The notes under the pieces are model-generated. The model ran no database searches. It was not told where the DNA came from and saw only the letters and a program-made list of their open reading frames with translations. A stretch of 64,000 bases of DNA from CAVVMA01 sp963788205 (lineage in GTDB: Bacteria; Desulfobacterota; Binatia; Binatales; Binataceae). The stretch's first letter is position 1; the number at the start of each line of letters is the position of its first letter. Position numbers and translations under genes: made by a program. This document shows positions 29,533-36,151 of the stretch, piece by piece. The DNA lies in contig CAWBGG010000009.1 in NCBI GenBank assembly GCA_963788205.1, positions 1-64,000 on the forward strand, in the 5' to 3' direction.

Positions 29533-29885
29533 ATGATGGATGCAGGCTAACCGGCGCGCCCGCCCCGGTCAAGCCGCGGCGCGAGCAGGGCCTTCCGAAT
29601 TACCTGGTTTTCATAGAACCGTCATCGTTCCCCGCTTGTCACGAAAGGTTGCGATGAGGCACGTTGCCCGTGGGCGCGAAGTGGGCAGGTGGACTAATCA
29701 ACATTGGTTCGCTGGCCAATCCAAAAACCCCACTTCGCCGCCCTTAGATCCGCGCCCGACACGTCAACTAGCGGCGCGCGTCACCTTTACCTGTGCGGCG
29801 CGGCTGGCTACCCTCACACATTCCGGGAATTGAATGCGATCGCTCCTGATTGGGCGATCGTCGCAAGTCGGAGAGCTGTACCTGA
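29533..29885. other. Divergent intergenic region
   Basis: This stretch separates the MFS leader from the plus-strand acyl-CoA dehydrogenase. No convincing gene is seen. A short inverted repeat ATTGG/CCAAT lies near 29704-29722. Confidence 0.4.
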
Positions 29886-31064
29886 ATGTCACACAAGCAG
29901 AGCCAACTGGTGCGATTGGCGGCCGATCACGCCGCTGATTTCGCCACTCGCGCGACCGAGCACGATCGCGCCAATTCGTTTCCGGTCGAGAACATCGAGA
30001 AGATGAAGCAGACCGGCTATACCGCGCTGGTGATTCCCGAGCGCTACGGCGGGCTGGGCGCCGACTTGCAGGACTACGTGCTTTGCCAAGAGCAACTGGC
30101 GCAGGGATGCGGCGCCACCGCGCTCGCGATTAATATGCATCTGTTCGGCCTCGGCAGCATGGCCGAGCGCGCCGGCAACACGCCCGATCAGGCGCTGCTG
30201 TTCGAGATGACCGGGCGCAATCGCCAGATCCTGGGCGGCGGAATCAGCGAGCCCGAGACCGGCGGCGATTGGGGCTTCTTTGCCACGCGGGCGCGCCGCG
30301 ACGGCGAATTCTACGTGCTCAACGGCCGCAAGATTTTCACCAGCCTCTCACCCGTGATCGATCTGTTCATGGTGATGACAACGCTGGAGGATCACTCGCC
30401 CCCCTCCTCAGTCACCTTTCTGGTGCCGCGCGGCACGCCGGGGCTGGAGCTGGTCGAAACCTGGGACGCGATGGGGATGCGGGCGACGGCGAGTCATGAC
30501 TTGATCATCAAAGACGTCCGCGTGCCTAAAATCGCGATGACCCAGCCGCGCCCGATCGGGCCGATCGACGAGCAGGGAATTTCGCTGTTCGCCTGGTTCT
30601 CGCTCTCAGTTGCGGCGGTATACACCGGAATCGCGATCGCCGCGCTCAAGTTCACTAGCCAATTCTGTTCGAAGTTCAAACCCATCACGCTGCCGCGTCC
30701 GATCAAATATCTGCCGGGTATCCAGTTCGCGATGGCGGAGGCCGAGGCGCTGGTCGCCCAGTCGCGCGCGCTCTATATCAGCACCGCCGCCGACTATGTT
30801 CGCGATCGCACCGCCTTCGAGGGTGAGAGCGGGCTGGCGCGGCTGGTGATGCCCAAGTACGTAGCGACCAACAACGCGATTCGCGCCGTCGACTACTGCA
30901 TGGAGGCGGTCGGCGCACACGGCATCATGCGGCGCTATCCGATGGAGCGCTACTATCGCGACGTGCGAGCCGGCGTGAACCATCCGTTCTCCAACGCGCG
31001 CGCCCGCGAGCTGATCGGCAAGGTCGCGCTGGGAATCCAGCTTGCCGAGCAGCCGCGATGGTAG
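29886..31064 (+). CDS. Acyl-CoA dehydrogenase family protein
   Basis: 392 residues. FAD enzyme that oxidises acyl-CoA. The N-terminal helical domain includes TGYTALVIPERYGGLGADL. The FAD/substrate region shows GGGISEPETGGDWGFF and LNGRKIFTS, the middle domain VETWDAMGMRATASHDLIIK, and the C-terminal domain AVGAHGIMRRYPMERYYRDVRAG. The usual catalytic Glu position cannot be fixed by eye. Sequence style is closer to broad-specificity or hydroxylase-like members than to short-chain enzymes. The inositol-monophosphatase gene follows 31 bases later. Confidence 0.9.
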   Translation: MSHKQSQLVRLAADHAADFATRATEHDRANSFPVENIEKMKQTGYTALVIPERYGGLGADLQDYVLCQEQLAQGCGATALAINMHLFGLGSMAERAGNTPDQALLFEMTGRNRQILGGGISEPETGGDWGFFATRARRDGEFYVLNGRKIFTSLSPVIDLFMVMTTLEDHSPPSSVTFLVPRGTPGLELVETWDAMGMRATASHDLIIKDVRVPKIAMTQPRPIGPIDEQGISLFAWFSLSVAAVYTGIAIAALKFTSQFCSKFKPITLPRPIKYLPGIQFAMAEAEALVAQSRALYISTAADYVRDRTAFEGESGLARLVMPKYVATNNAIRAVDYCMEAVGAHGIMRRYPMERYYRDVRAGVNHPFSNARARELIGKVALGIQLAEQPRW

Positions 31065-31095
31065 CGCCGTCCGGGCGATCCCCGGAGCCATCCAG

Positions 31096-31935
31096 ATGAC
31101 GCACGATATCGAAGCGGTCGCGATGCGCGCGGCGCGCGCCGCCGGCCGCGTCCATCTGGCGCGCCTGCTCAAGATTAGCGTCGGCTTCAAGGCCAACACG
31201 ATCGATCTGGTCACCGAAGCCGACCGCGAAGCCGAAAAGGCGGTGATCGGCGTGATTCGCCGCGCCTTTCCCGATCACGCCGTGCTCGGCGAGGAGTCCG
31301 GCGCCAGCGCCGGGCGCAATGATAGTCACCGCAGCGAGCATCGATGGATAATCGATCCGCTCGACGGCACCACCAACTTTGCTCACGGCTATCCGCAGTT
31401 CTGCGTTTCGATCGGCTATGAGCGCCGCGGGCGGGTCGAATTCGGCGTGGTCTTCGATGTACTCAAGAAGGAATGCTTCACGGCGCGGCGCGGCAAGGGC
31501 GCGCGGCTCAACGGCAAGCCGATCCAGGTGAGCAAAATTTCGGACCTCTCGGCGGCGCTGCTCGCCACCGGTTTCCCGTACGATCGCCGCGAGCGGCGGC
31601 GTTTCTACATGTGCTTCTGGGAGAGCTTCATGACCTGCGTGCAGGGCGTGCGGCGCACCGGCGCCGCCGCGCTCGACCTCGCCTACGTCGCGTGCGGGCG
31701 ATGCGACGGCTTCTGGGAGTTCGGGCTGAAGGCCTGGGACGTCGCCGCGGGCGCGCTGATCGTGGAGGAAGCGGGCGGCCGCGTCACCAATCTCGATGGC
31801 ACGCGGCTGGACCTCGACGGGCGCCGCGTGCTCGCCAGCAACAAGCGCCTCCATCGCGCGATGCTCGCCACGATCGCAGCCGCGACGCCCGAAGCCGAAC
31901 GCCGCCACGCCGAGATGCTCGCGTCGGAGGCGTAG
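31096..31935 (+). CDS. Inositol monophosphatase family protein (SuhB-like)
   Basis: 279 residues from ATG at 31096; an earlier ATG at 31042 would overlap the upstream gene. Metal-binding motifs are present: GEESGAS (Glu pair), WIIDPLDGTTNFAHGYP (motif A) and LKAWDVAAGALIVEEAGG (motif B). The family hydrolyses phosphate from inositol phosphate or similar substrates with magnesium. Likely cotranscribed with the acyl-CoA dehydrogenase, though the link in function is not obvious. Confidence 0.93.
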   Translation: MTHDIEAVAMRAARAAGRVHLARLLKISVGFKANTIDLVTEADREAEKAVIGVIRRAFPDHAVLGEESGASAGRNDSHRSEHRWIIDPLDGTTNFAHGYPQFCVSIGYERRGRVEFGVVFDVLKKECFTARRGKGARLNGKPIQVSKISDLSAALLATGFPYDRRERRRFYMCFWESFMTCVQGVRRTGAAALDLAYVACGRCDGFWEFGLKAWDVAAGALIVEEAGGRVTNLDGTRLDLDGRRVLASNKRLHRAMLATIAAATPEAERRHAEMLASEA

Positions 31936-31949
31936 AGTTTTCTTTTCCC

Positions 31950-32016
31950 GCCTCTCCCTGACCATCGCCACCGGCGCGGGGCAGAGGCCGGACCGTCTTC
32001 GGGCCAGGTGAGGGTA
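31950..32016. repeat. R1 repeat (copy 3, degenerate)
   Basis: Reads CCTCTCCCTGACCATCGCC...GGCCGGACCGTC...GGTGAGGGTAC. It is the inverted orientation of the 2285-2335 copy, with mutations in the CTCTCCCT hairpin. It lies between the inositol-phosphatase gene and tRNA-Arg. Confidence 0.65.
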
Positions 32017-32074
32017 CTCCTGAACGCTCACTTGTCCCGGCCGAATCGGTAGGATAATGCTTGCTTCTGCTCTC

Positions 32075-32149
32075 GCCCCGGTAGTGAAAAGGACATCACG
32101 GAGGTCTCCGGAACCTCAAGTCCGGGTTCGACTCCCGGCCGGGGCACCA
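32075..32149 (+). tRNA. tRNA-Arg (anticodon CCG)
   Basis: 75 bases with a full cloverleaf: acceptor GCCCCGG/CCGGGGC, D-stem GTGA/TCAC, anticodon stem GAGGT/ACCTC with loop CTCCGGA (anticodon CCG), T-arm CCGGG-TTCGACT-CCCGG. The discriminator is A and the CCA is encoded. It is followed by a patch of small orphan genes. Confidence 0.95.
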
Positions 32150-32194
32150 GCCGCTGGGCGGGCTCGGCATCCGATCGGCGCGCCCCTTCGCCAT

Positions 32195-32464
32195 TTAAGC
32201 GCTCGCCTTTACTCTGTGAAGTTCTTCCCGCAACACCGATCGCACTTCCCTGCCGACTTCCTGGGCAAGGCTCGGACGCCGCAGGTGCTCTCGAAGCGCA
32301 TCGTTGATCAAGCTCTGATAGTTTCCGCGGTGCGCGCTCCGAACCAGTTCACGAAAGTGGTCTACGATGTCGCGGTCCAGCCGGATGGTGATCCGGACCT
32401 TTTCCGCCGCCAAGGGGACCACGGCCCCTCGCCGGCCTTTGCTGAGGTCGTATTCCCGCTTCAT
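32195..32464 (-). CDS. Ribbon-helix-helix protein, BrnA/CopG-like
   Basis: 89 residues. A basic N-terminus precedes a ribbon-helix-helix core: VRITIRLDRDIVDHFREL (strand then first helix) and GNYQSLINDALREHL (second helix). The text resembles BrnA-type antitoxins, which bind their own promoter. No BrnT-like toxin is found upstream, only a second small RHH-like gene, so this is a candidate orphan antitoxin or simple regulator. Confidence 0.65.
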   Translation of the reverse strand: MKREYDLSKGRRGAVVPLAAEKVRITIRLDRDIVDHFRELVRSAHRGNYQSLINDALREHLRRPSLAQEVGREVRSVLREELHRVKASA

Positions 32465-32574
32465 ATTCGTCTGTCCTCGTATTGTGCCCGCTCACGAGCG
32501 GTCGCCTTCCGCGCCGAGATTATGCGGATGCTGCTCCCATGCACCGCGCGTCGGTCAGTTCGAGAAGGCGAACC

Positions 32575-32835
32575 TCAATCGCCACCGCGCATCAACTCCA
32601 CGAGTTGATTGGTGGGCTTTTGCCTCTTGGCGATCAATTGGGCGATCTCACGGCCGCTGGCTGCACTCACCACCACGCGCGGCGGAATAATAATGCCGGT
32701 CGAAAGCTCCTCCAGCGCCTGGATATGATGAAGGACGGCATTCTCGATCAGGAACTGTTTCTTGACTCCATGAGCGCGCGAATAGCGTTCGAGCAACTCC
32801 CTGGTGCCTCGGGAAATTTCGGCCGAAATCTGCAT
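32575..32835 (-). CDS. Small predicted RHH/antitoxin-like protein
   Basis: 86 residues beginning MQISAEISRGTRELLERYSRAHGVKK. The pattern strand (QISAEIS) followed by two helices with an intervening HGVKKQFLIENAVLHH turn suits a ribbon-helix-helix fold of the kind paired with RelE-type toxins. The C-terminal half (ASGREIAQLIAKRQKP) is a basic helix. It lies 110 bases upstream of the RHH gene at 32195-32464 on the same strand. No toxin is visible. Confidence 0.55.
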   Translation of the reverse strand: MQISAEISRGTRELLERYSRAHGVKKQFLIENAVLHHIQALEELSTGIIIPPRVVVSAASGREIAQLIAKRQKPTNQLVELMRGGD

Positions 32836-32904
32836 GATTGTTTACGCATCCTATCGCCGTCACGAACCAGTTGGCGGCGGGCGGACCACGGCTCCGATGC
32901 TATG

Positions 32905-32959
32905 GCACGCCGCCGACGTGTTCAAATGGATCGACGCCAAAGTGAAACACGCCGCCCGG
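32905..32959. repeat. Direct repeat copy 1 (GTTCAAATGGAT core)
   Basis: Around 50 bases (GCACGCCGCC...GTGTTCAAATGGAT...GACGCCAA) recur at 33486-33538 in the same orientation with about 85 per cent identity by eye. Together the copies flank the coiled-coil gene at 33071-33442. Confidence 0.6.
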
Positions 32960-33070
32960 CAGAGCGGTCAAGCAGACGCCACGGGCGTAGCTACCCGGAA
33001 TTTCGCGGTACACGGTCCATCGGCTGATCCGTCGCTTCGGGCTCAAACGGGAAGCCCGGGCGCAGTATAC

Positions 33071-33442
33071 TTAATCGAGAGACGCCGGACTGATAAGCAA
33101 AGCGTCCAGCTCAACTTCAAGTTCCCGCAGAGCGGTCACATGGAGATCGGCAGCGGTTAGCGCGCGATCTAGGGCGCGATTTATGCCGCCCCAGTCCGGT
33201 GCGCGAGAGTACAGGGTCTCTTTGATCGCCGCCGCCTTGTGCATCCCTACTTGCGTGGCGTTGATTGCTGTCTCGATTTTGTTGCCTAGCGCCATAAACT
33301 TCTTCTTCACTTCGGGGTCAGCCAGCGCTCGCTCCGCCGCGCGGGGCATCTCCTGTTCTAAGCGTTCGCTGACTGCGGCAATCTCCGTGCGAATCGCGTT
33401 GTGTCGCTCAATTTTGGCAACGATCTCGTCTGGAATATCCAT
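33071..33442 (-). CDS. Hypothetical helical protein
   Basis: 123 residues, charged and almost wholly helical by composition. The N-terminal part (IVAKIERHNAIRTEIAAVSE) has heptad-like spacing that suggests a coiled coil. No domain recognised. It is flanked by two copies of a direct repeat and lies in the small-gene patch after tRNA-Arg. The start ATG at 33442 has no strong ribosome site. Confidence 0.5.
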   Translation of the reverse strand: MDIPDEIVAKIERHNAIRTEIAAVSERLEQEMPRAAERALADPEVKKKFMALGNKIETAINATQVGMHKAAAIKETLYSRAPDWGGINRALDRALTAADLHVTALRELEVELDALLISPASLD

Positions 33443-33485
33443 GCGGCGGAAGGTAGCCGCCGCGCGTTCTTTTTGTCAAGTGCAT

Positions 33486-33538
33486 GCACGCCGCCGGGGT
33501 GTTCAAATGGATTGACGCCAAGGCGAAGCGCGCCCGAT
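33486..33538. repeat. Direct repeat copy 2 (GTTCAAATGGAT core)
   Basis: Second copy of the element at 32905-32959. In one plus frame both copies encode VFKWIDAK, which could be a duplicated gene end, but neither copy belongs to a convincing gene. Confidence 0.6.
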
Positions 33539-33632
33539 AGGGCAGCTAGGATTTGGTCCGCTCCCCCGACTGTGGAAAACCCATTTCGAGGGAAGTTTGT
33601 TTCCGGCGTGTCACGGGGTAGCATCACTCTCC

Positions 33633-33938
33633 ATGAAGAAAATAAGAGACCTTGAGCGAATTCCGGGGGCGACTTTCAAGCGCAGTCCGGGAGAGCCTTC
33701 TTTTCCCCCGCCCAATTTCGAGCGGGAGGCTGTTATGACGGAAGTCTTGGAGCTGGACCGACTGCCGGAAACAGCCGACGAGCCGAGGTTTGTAACCGTT
33801 AAGCTGGAACTCCCAAACCTCGAATCGGTTGAATGCCACTTCTTGGCGAAGACCGCAGCGGATCAAGATCGGATTCGCGGAATGTTGGTTCCCCACGAAG
33901 GCAAGAGTTGGGGTGAGGTTCTTTCACTGCCCGCTTAA
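33633..33938 (+). CDS. Hypothetical protein
   Basis: 101 residues from ATG at 33633, beginning MKKIRDLERIPGATFKRSPG. A second ATG at 33735 (MTEVLELDRLPE) would give a 67-residue protein, and which is used is not clear. The C-terminal part has alternating strands (FVTVKLELPNLESVECHFLA) and a final helix. No family recognised. Confidence 0.45.
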   Translation: MKKIRDLERIPGATFKRSPGEPSFPPPNFEREAVMTEVLELDRLPETADEPRFVTVKLELPNLESVECHFLAKTAADQDRIRGMLVPHEGKSWGEVLSLPA

Positions 33939-33996
33939 CTCAAACCAAAACCGCACCGTTGCGCAGCGGAAGGGCTAGGCAGGCCGTTTCAGCACA

Positions 33997-34590
33997 ATGG
34001 TTTCCTGGTACGCCAAAGTAGCACGGGCGCTCGCAAGCGGCGCAAACCAGCTATGCGACGGGCTCCTCCTCCTCGAAATGCTCGCGACCGCAATCATGGG
34101 CTTCCTCTTTCTGGTGAGCATCCTGCTCTTTCCGCCAGTGAAATGGGGATGGCGTGGCGTCCCAGCGTCCTCGGTACTGCTCGCGATTTGGGTTATGGGC
34201 ATGCTGCCCGAATCCAGATTGGGGCGACTGCGTTTGAGGCTTTGGAAATGGGTTGACGCGAAACTGCCGAGCACGACCAGCTTGCTGGCCTTCGCGCGGC
34301 GCTGGGCGGTAGTCGCGGTGATTGCCGCGATGCGAGTGCCGTTGCCGTGGGTCAGCGCGCGATTCTCGACCTATCCCGACTCTGAAGAGGTCGCCCTTGC
34401 AGAGGGACTCATCAGAATCGCTCTCTTCTCGCTACCCGGGTCCGCAGCCGGGTGGTGGTGCTTGTCTCGCGGCTCTCTTGAGACGATGACGCCCTTTCGA
34501 TGGTATCGAGCGGACGCGCTTTTCCTACTCGCGCTGCTTTTGGTTTGGTGGGGGGGCGGACGGCTCGCGTTAGAATTCGGCCAGCCATGA
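33997..34590 (+). CDS. Hypothetical membrane protein
   Basis: 197 residues with about four hydrophobic segments: LLLLEMLATAIMGFLFLVSILLF, ASSVLLAIWVMGML, a segment in the middle (WAVVAVIAAMRVPLPWV), and ADALFLLALLLVWWGGG near the end. No family recognised. Its stop overlaps the ATG of the next small zinc-ribbon gene (ATGA), so the two are probably translated together. Confidence 0.5.
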   Translation: MVSWYAKVARALASGANQLCDGLLLLEMLATAIMGFLFLVSILLFPPVKWGWRGVPASSVLLAIWVMGMLPESRLGRLRLRLWKWVDAKLPSTTSLLAFARRWAVVAVIAAMRVPLPWVSARFSTYPDSEEVALAEGLIRIALFSLPGSAAGWWCLSRGSLETMTPFRWYRADALFLLALLLVWWGGGRLALEFGQP

Positions 34591-34814
34591 GAACGCGGTG
34601 CCCCAACTGCAAAAAGCAATCCGTCGAGGTGTATTCAAGGCGCCGGGCTCACGATATGCAGCGTTGGGTTCACGACAACGGGTCATGCCGAAGGTGCCAC
34701 TGGTATGGCTGGCGTCACATCGATCTGAATCACAAGGAAACCTGGGCCTGGATACAGGGCGGCGCTACGTGCTCTTGTCCGGTTCAGATCGCCTCGCCGT
34801 TGGCACCTTCATAA
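34587..34814 (+). CDS. Small zinc-ribbon-like protein
   Basis: 75 residues beginning MRTRCPNCKKQSVEVYSRRR. CPNC near the N-terminus and CRRC about 30 residues later form a probable four-cysteine zinc ribbon. It overlaps the membrane protein upstream by four bases (ATGA). The C-terminus has a second CxC pair (TCSCP). Function unknown. Confidence 0.5.
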   Translation: MRTRCPNCKKQSVEVYSRRRAHDMQRWVHDNGSCRRCHWYGWRHIDLNHKETWAWIQGGATCSCPVQIASPLAPS

Positions 34815-34963
34815 CTGACGTTGCGCCGCCGAACTGACCAGCGCACAGTTGCCACAAAAAGTGTTGCCAAACTGTTGCCAAACGCCCCGGTCCTGCTCAA
34901 CGGCGCGCATCATGATCGCGCCGCGAAATCGCCAGAACCGACCGTAAACACTGGATCTCTTGG

Positions 34964-35039
<76 letters not shown>

Positions 35040-35058
35040 ACCGTGAAAGAGAGGTCGG

Positions 35059-35135
35059 TGGGGTGAGTGAAGGGGATTGAACCCTCGACCACCGAGGCCA
35101 CAACCCGGTGCTCTACCAACTGAGCTACACTCACC
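35059..35135 (-). tRNA. tRNA-His (anticodon GTG)
   Basis: Acceptor GTGAGTG/CACTCAC with an encoded extra G at position -1 and C as discriminator, both hallmarks of tRNA-His. Anticodon loop TTGTGGC (anticodon GTG). The T-arm is GAGGG-TTCAATC-CCCTT and CCA is encoded. Confidence 0.96.
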
Positions 35136-35160
35136 ACCTGCGTGACATTCCGTACTCTCA

Positions 35161-35194
35161 ACTGAACCTGCGCCTGCGACTGAACCTGCGCCTG
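35161..35194. repeat. Tandem 18-base repeat between tRNA genes
   Basis: ACTGAACCTGCGCCTG occurs twice (35161-35176 and 35179-35194), two bases apart, in the spacer between tRNA-His and tRNA-Arg. Confidence 0.8.
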
Positions 35195-35212
35195 AACCGG
35201 TCGCGGCTCGTA

Positions 35213-35289
<77 letters not shown>

Positions 35290-35293
35290 GAAA

Positions 35294-35367
35294 TCGGGGC
35301 GAGCCGATTTGAACGGCCGACCCCCTGCTCCCAAGGCAGGTGCGCTACCAGGCTGCGCCACGCCCCG
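35294..35367 (-). tRNA. tRNA-Pro (anticodon TGG)
   Basis: Acceptor CGGGGCG/CGCCCCG, anticodon stem CCTGC/GCAGG with loop CTTGGGA (anticodon TGG), T-arm GGCCG-TTCAAAT-CGGCT, discriminator A. The CCA is not encoded (the next bases read TTT on the minus strand), unlike the other three genes of the cluster. It is the first tRNA of the cluster. Confidence 0.94.
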
Positions 35368-35445
35368 AGCCGATACCGATTAACATACGCCGGAAAACCA
35401 CTCAACTCGACTGGCGTGGGGGGAGGTGGGGGGTGTTCACAGCAC

Positions 35446-35520
35446 GGGCCGGCACGGAGGCCGGCCCCTACCCAATGTAGAAGCTTCATTCAGGGTAGCG
35501 GCCGGCGTCCCTGCCGGCCA
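35446..35520. repeat. Long imperfect palindrome, intergenic repeat family R2 (copy 2)
   Basis: Left arm near 35447-35473 and right arm near 35493-35519 match at about 22 of 27 positions inverted; each has a GGCCGGC...GCCGGCC inner hairpin and ends with CTACCC. The design matches the palindrome at 3918-3987. It sits between the tRNA cluster and the small secreted protein gene. Confidence 0.75.
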
Positions 35521-35645
35521 TCCGACTCCAAGCCTACCGGCGTGGGGGCAGCGAGGCAGTTTGAAGTGGCGAGAAACGAATCGCTCCGCGTAGATCCCTC
35601 GCTGCCGTTCGGGATGACAGGAAGGGAGCGAGGATTCTTATTTTG

Positions 35646-36017
35646 TCATTTCACCGGGACGATGAAGTTGCCCGGGTTCGCGGTCATCGCCTCGCGGATG
35701 TCGGGATGCACCGCGAGGAAGCGGTCGAGGTCGCGATGTTTCATCCGGTAGTTGTGATCGTTGACCAGCGTCGGATGGCGCGCGAGGTCGGCGGTAACCT
35801 CCGGATGGTCCTCGGAGAATTCATGCCAGGCCCGGAGACGGCTCAGGTCGGCGTCGTTCAACCGGGCGGGCTCGGCGACGATTGTAACGTTGCCGTTGAC
35901 AATCGCAACCGGCGGAATCGAGTCCGTGCCCGGCGAGTTTTGCGCCGACGCGGATGCCGCGAAAATTCCCAGGCCCATGATCATGATCAAGATCATCAGA
36001 AGCCAAATTCGGCCCAT
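35646..36017 (-). CDS. Small secreted protein of unknown function
   Basis: 123 residues. Signal peptide MGRIWLLMILIMIMGLGIFA with cleavage after ...SASA-Q. The mature part is helical with spaced HPE/HPT/HPD turns (EDHPEVTADLARHPTLVND and DRFLAVHPDIREAMTANPG). That pattern of repeated 'xxHPxLxxDL' helices occurs in small secreted proteins of soil bacteria with no known role. GGGAGG lies six bases before the ATG. It follows the Bat operon on the same strand. Confidence 0.75.
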   Translation of the reverse strand: MGRIWLLMILIMIMGLGIFAASASAQNSPGTDSIPPVAIVNGNVTIVAEPARLNDADLSRLRAWHEFSEDHPEVTADLARHPTLVNDHNYRMKHRDLDRFLAVHPDIREAMTANPGNFIVPVK

Positions 36018-36151
36018 CGGCGTTCCTCCCAGGGTCGCAGTGTCACGCTTATACGACTACCACAGTCCGGCAGCGGGTTAGAATGGAGAATGATCAGGGC
36101 CCGGATCGCCGTTGTGAGGGTGTCACCGCGGCGATCCCGGTCCGATTGCGG

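Noticed and set aside
32075..32149. tRNA-Arg as integration site with a downstream att copy
   Set aside because: I looked for the tRNA 3' end sequence downstream within the window and did not find a second copy.
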